From Haloarcula mannanilytica (GTDB taxonomy: Archaea > Halobacteriota > Halobacteria > Halobacteriales > Haloarculaceae), in NCBI RefSeq assembly GCF_005406125.1, contig NZ_BIXZ01000006.1:62001-126000 (forward strand): 64,000 nt of DNA. Reading direction: 5' to 3'. Below are positions 62,294 through 64,000 of this stretch, one piece after another. A program made the position numbers and the translations under genes. The number at the start of each line of letters is the position of its first letter. Positions within the stretch are counted from its first letter, which is position 1. The notes under the pieces are model-generated. The model ran no database searches. It was not told where the DNA came from and saw nothing but the letters and a program-made list of their open reading frames with translations.

Positions 62294-62896
62294 TTACTCC
62301 GAGATGTCCGGATACGACTGGCGACCGCCCTGTGACTTTCTGGCGACCAGCTGGGCGGTGGCTGCGGTCGTTCCATCCCTCGTTGTGGTCCGCTCGTCGT
62401 AGTGTAACACTGTTAGCCCGAGTCCGGCCCTGAGCAGTTCGTTCGAGGTGAATCGGTACCGGTCGCCGGAGGGGCCGCCGTCCACCTCGTCAGTCGTTCG
62501 GAGGTGGTGCTGGACGAACAGACAGCCGCCGTCGGCCAGCGCTTCGATGATGTCGGGCAGGCGGTCCACGGCGCGATAGAAGCTAATCGTAATAACGTCG
62601 TACGCCGACGAGGGGTACGCGAACGATTCGAGGTCCGCCTGAATCCAGTCGATGTCGTCTTCGACGCCCGCTTCCCGCGCATTTTTCCGAGCGATGCGAA
62701 GTCCCTCGCGCGACTGGTCGACCGCGTCGACGCGGTACCCGGCCGCTGCGACCGGGAGCGCGTTCCGACCGGTCCCGGTCGCAATATCGAGTGCCCGGCC
62801 CGCCGGGAAGGTCGGCAGGTATCGCTCTAGCACCGGATGTGGGTCCGGGTGTTGTGGGTACGTGCCCGTTCGGTAGCGCTCGTCCCAGGTCGTCAT
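62294..62896 (-). CDS. class I SAM-dependent methyltransferase
   Basis: This 200-residue methyltransferase has the N-terminal MTTWDERYRTGTYP of the TehB/thiopurine-methyltransferase-like group, motif I ALDIATGTGRNALPVA, DAVDQSREGL and VITISFYRAVDRL. Start 62896 is preferred over upstream in-frame codons by family fit. Substrate unknown. It is divergent from the next gene. Confidence 0.88.
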   Translation of the reverse strand: MTTWDERYRTGTYPQHPDPHPVLERYLPTFPAGRALDIATGTGRNALPVAAAGYRVDAVDQSREGLRIARKNAREAGVEDDIDWIQADLESFAYPSSAYDVITISFYRAVDRLPDIIEALADGGCLFVQHHLRTTDEVDGGPSGDRYRFTSNELLRAGLGLTVLHYDERTTTRDGTTAATAQLVARKSQGGRQSYPDISE

Positions 62897-63021
62897 GGCT
62901 TGGCTAATTGCCGGCCGGGGCAAGAACCCTGTGCCGACAGCCCTGCCTTGACCTGCTCGCATTGCCGACTCCCCGGTGGCGGGCGGAGAGGGTTGAAGAG
63001 AGTTGGACCGCAACACAGCGT

Positions 63022-63405
63022 ATGGACGTGTTCGTGTACGGGACGCTCACCGAGCACACCACGGCGAAAGCGGTGCTCGACGAATACGAGTACCGCTGTT
63101 CGGCGGAACTCGTGGGACTGCATCGGATTGACGGCCGGTATCCGACGCTCGGCCCCGGCGGGACGACTGCGGGTCGGATACTGGAAACGCCGGACATCGA
63201 GTCGCTCGACGAATACGAGGGCGTCGACCGTGGCCTGTACTATCGACAGTCGATTCCACGGGCGGACGCGAGTGACACGGTCGCCTGCTACATCGGTGAC
63301 CCTGATGCGGTAAACGCACCCACCGATTGGCCCGGCGATGGCTCGTTCCAGCGACGAGTCGAGCGCTTCTGTTCGCAGAACGATGTCGTCGTTCGGACGA
63401 CGTAG
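63022..63405 (+). CDS. gamma-glutamylcyclotransferase-like protein (AIG2/GGCT)
   Basis: This 127-residue protein begins DVFVYGTLTEHTTAKAVL, the GGCT active-pocket motif YGTL, and has the expected acidic LDEYEGVDRGLYYR. The family acts on gamma-glutamyl amines or peptides; haloarchaea use gamma-glutamylcysteine, so that is a plausible substrate class. Start 63022 fits the family; earlier in-frame codons do not. Confidence 0.85.
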   Translation: MDVFVYGTLTEHTTAKAVLDEYEYRCSAELVGLHRIDGRYPTLGPGGTTAGRILETPDIESLDEYEGVDRGLYYRQSIPRADASDTVACYIGDPDAVNAPTDWPGDGSFQRRVERFCSQNDVVVRTT

Positions 63406-63545
63406 TGGGGTGTTAGGTGGTGCCTGCTCGCAGTTTTGCAAATCGGCTCCTGTAGCAACGGACTCGGAGTTGCTGCCCGTTTCCGAACGCGCCGATCTCA
63501 ACTGACTTATCCGTGCATTTGCGTACTGCACACGAACGACTTGCT

Positions 63546-64000
63546 ATGGCTCGTCAAAACGGTGTGACCAGGCGGCGGGTACTGATCGGTCTTGGTAGCG
63601 GTCTCGCCCTGCTCGGTGGCGGTGGGCTCTACGTATACTGGTCCTTACAGGGTGATTCCGGTGGGTACACTGCGCCGGAGTCACAGCCGGTCGTCACCAC
63701 GCGGGGACGCCTCGACACAGCCGAAGGGCCGGCCTTCGAGACCGAGGGGGCGTGGTCGTTCGACGACGCGTCGGAAGTGTTCCTGTTCGTCCACGGTTTC
63801 AGTACCGACACCGAGACGGCACGCGACAACGCCTATACGGCCCAGGTGGCGCTCGAAGGGACACGGCCCGCGCCGGTTATCGCGTACAGTTGGGACTCCA
63901 CCGTCGAGTGGGAGCAGGCGAAAGCCAACGCCGAGGAAAACAGTACCCACCTCGCCCAGTGGCTGCTCGAGTGGGCCGAAACCGACGGGCGGCCCGTCCA
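63546..64000 (+). CDS. Tat-exported alpha/beta hydrolase (N-terminal part)
   Basis: The gene runs off the right edge; 151 codons are visible. A Tat signal (TRRRVLIGLGSGLALL) precedes a membrane or cleavage segment. The mature part has VFLFVHGFSTDTETARDNAY and VIAYSWDSTVEWEQAK, the oxyanion-region HG and the YSWDS block of DUF-type extracellular lipase-like hydrolases. The catalytic Ser, Asp and His lie beyond the window. Confidence 0.75.
   Translation, partial: MARQNGVTRRRVLIGLGSGLALLGGGGLYVYWSLQGDSGGYTAPESQPVVTTRGRLDTAEGPAFETEGAWSFDDASEVFLFVHGFSTDTETARDNAYTAQVALEGTRPAPVIAYSWDSTVEWEQAKANAEENSTHLAQWLLEWAETDGRPV

Overview
The window is chromosomal DNA of a haloarchaeon. GC content is high with acidic proteomes, secreted proteins carry Tat twin-arginine lipoprotein signals, promoters are archaeal TATA boxes about 25 bp upstream of (often leaderless) starts, and genes overlap by ATGA/TGATG. 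The gene set and style resemble Haloarcula, but that genus is an inference. I see no rRNA, tRNA, CRISPR array, prophage or intact insertion sequence.

Region 1 (1-17,033) looks like a nucleobase/ureide/hydantoin salvage and breakdown locus. It has the start of a xanthine-dehydrogenase-type 2Fe-2S subunit, an M20 carbamoylase/allantoate hydrolase, a D-aminoacylase-like amidohydrolase, two duplicated BMP-type substrate-binding lipoproteins, a complete nucleoside-type ABC importer (double ATPase plus two permeases), an LLM-class flavin/F420 oxidoreductase, an NCS2 xanthine/uracil permease, threonine synthase, an allantoinase-like cyclic amidohydrolase and an SsnA-like aminohydrolase.

Region 2 (17,034-24,566) is accessory. 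It holds two unknown HTH/zinc-ribbon proteins behind a repeat-rich intergenic region, a remarkable fusion of an intact hemerythrin with a truncated, active-site-degenerate acyl-CoA synthetase, a flavin-binding PPOX protein, a methyltransferase, a small zinc protein and a DMT exporter.

Region 3 (24,650-36,976) is an iron/siderophore-type uptake island. Two near-identical DtxR-like palindromes (TTTAGGCTGGCCTAAA and TTAGGCTAGCCTAA) sit between TATA box and start of two transcription units. The first encodes a 24-residue leader ORF, a flavoprotein, a FecCD permease, its ATPase and an exporter-fold ABC protein. The second encodes four overlapping paralogous substrate-binding lipoproteins, the last with a triplicated twin-arginine motif. 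A tiny zinc ribbon gene, an alcohol dehydrogenase and a second related flavoprotein follow.

Region 4 (37,000-64,000) is mixed metabolism and signalling: a DmsR-like regulator that seems to lack its HTH, ThuA, a lactate permease plus a large FAD/Fe-S lactate or glycolate dehydrogenase, a divergent Nramp-like transporter with a winged-helix gene, a membrane phosphoesterase, alcohol dehydrogenase, a frameshifted SMP-30 gene, HtpX, an aldo-keto reductase, a kinase-less multi-PAS protein next to a receiver-like protein without a phospho-acceptor Asp, a DMT transporter, an LLM oxidoreductase, a cupin, cytochrome oxidase subunit I, a VapBC pair followed by a compact multi-hairpin element, a methyltransferase, a gamma-glutamylcyclotransferase and the start of a Tat-exported alpha/beta hydrolase.
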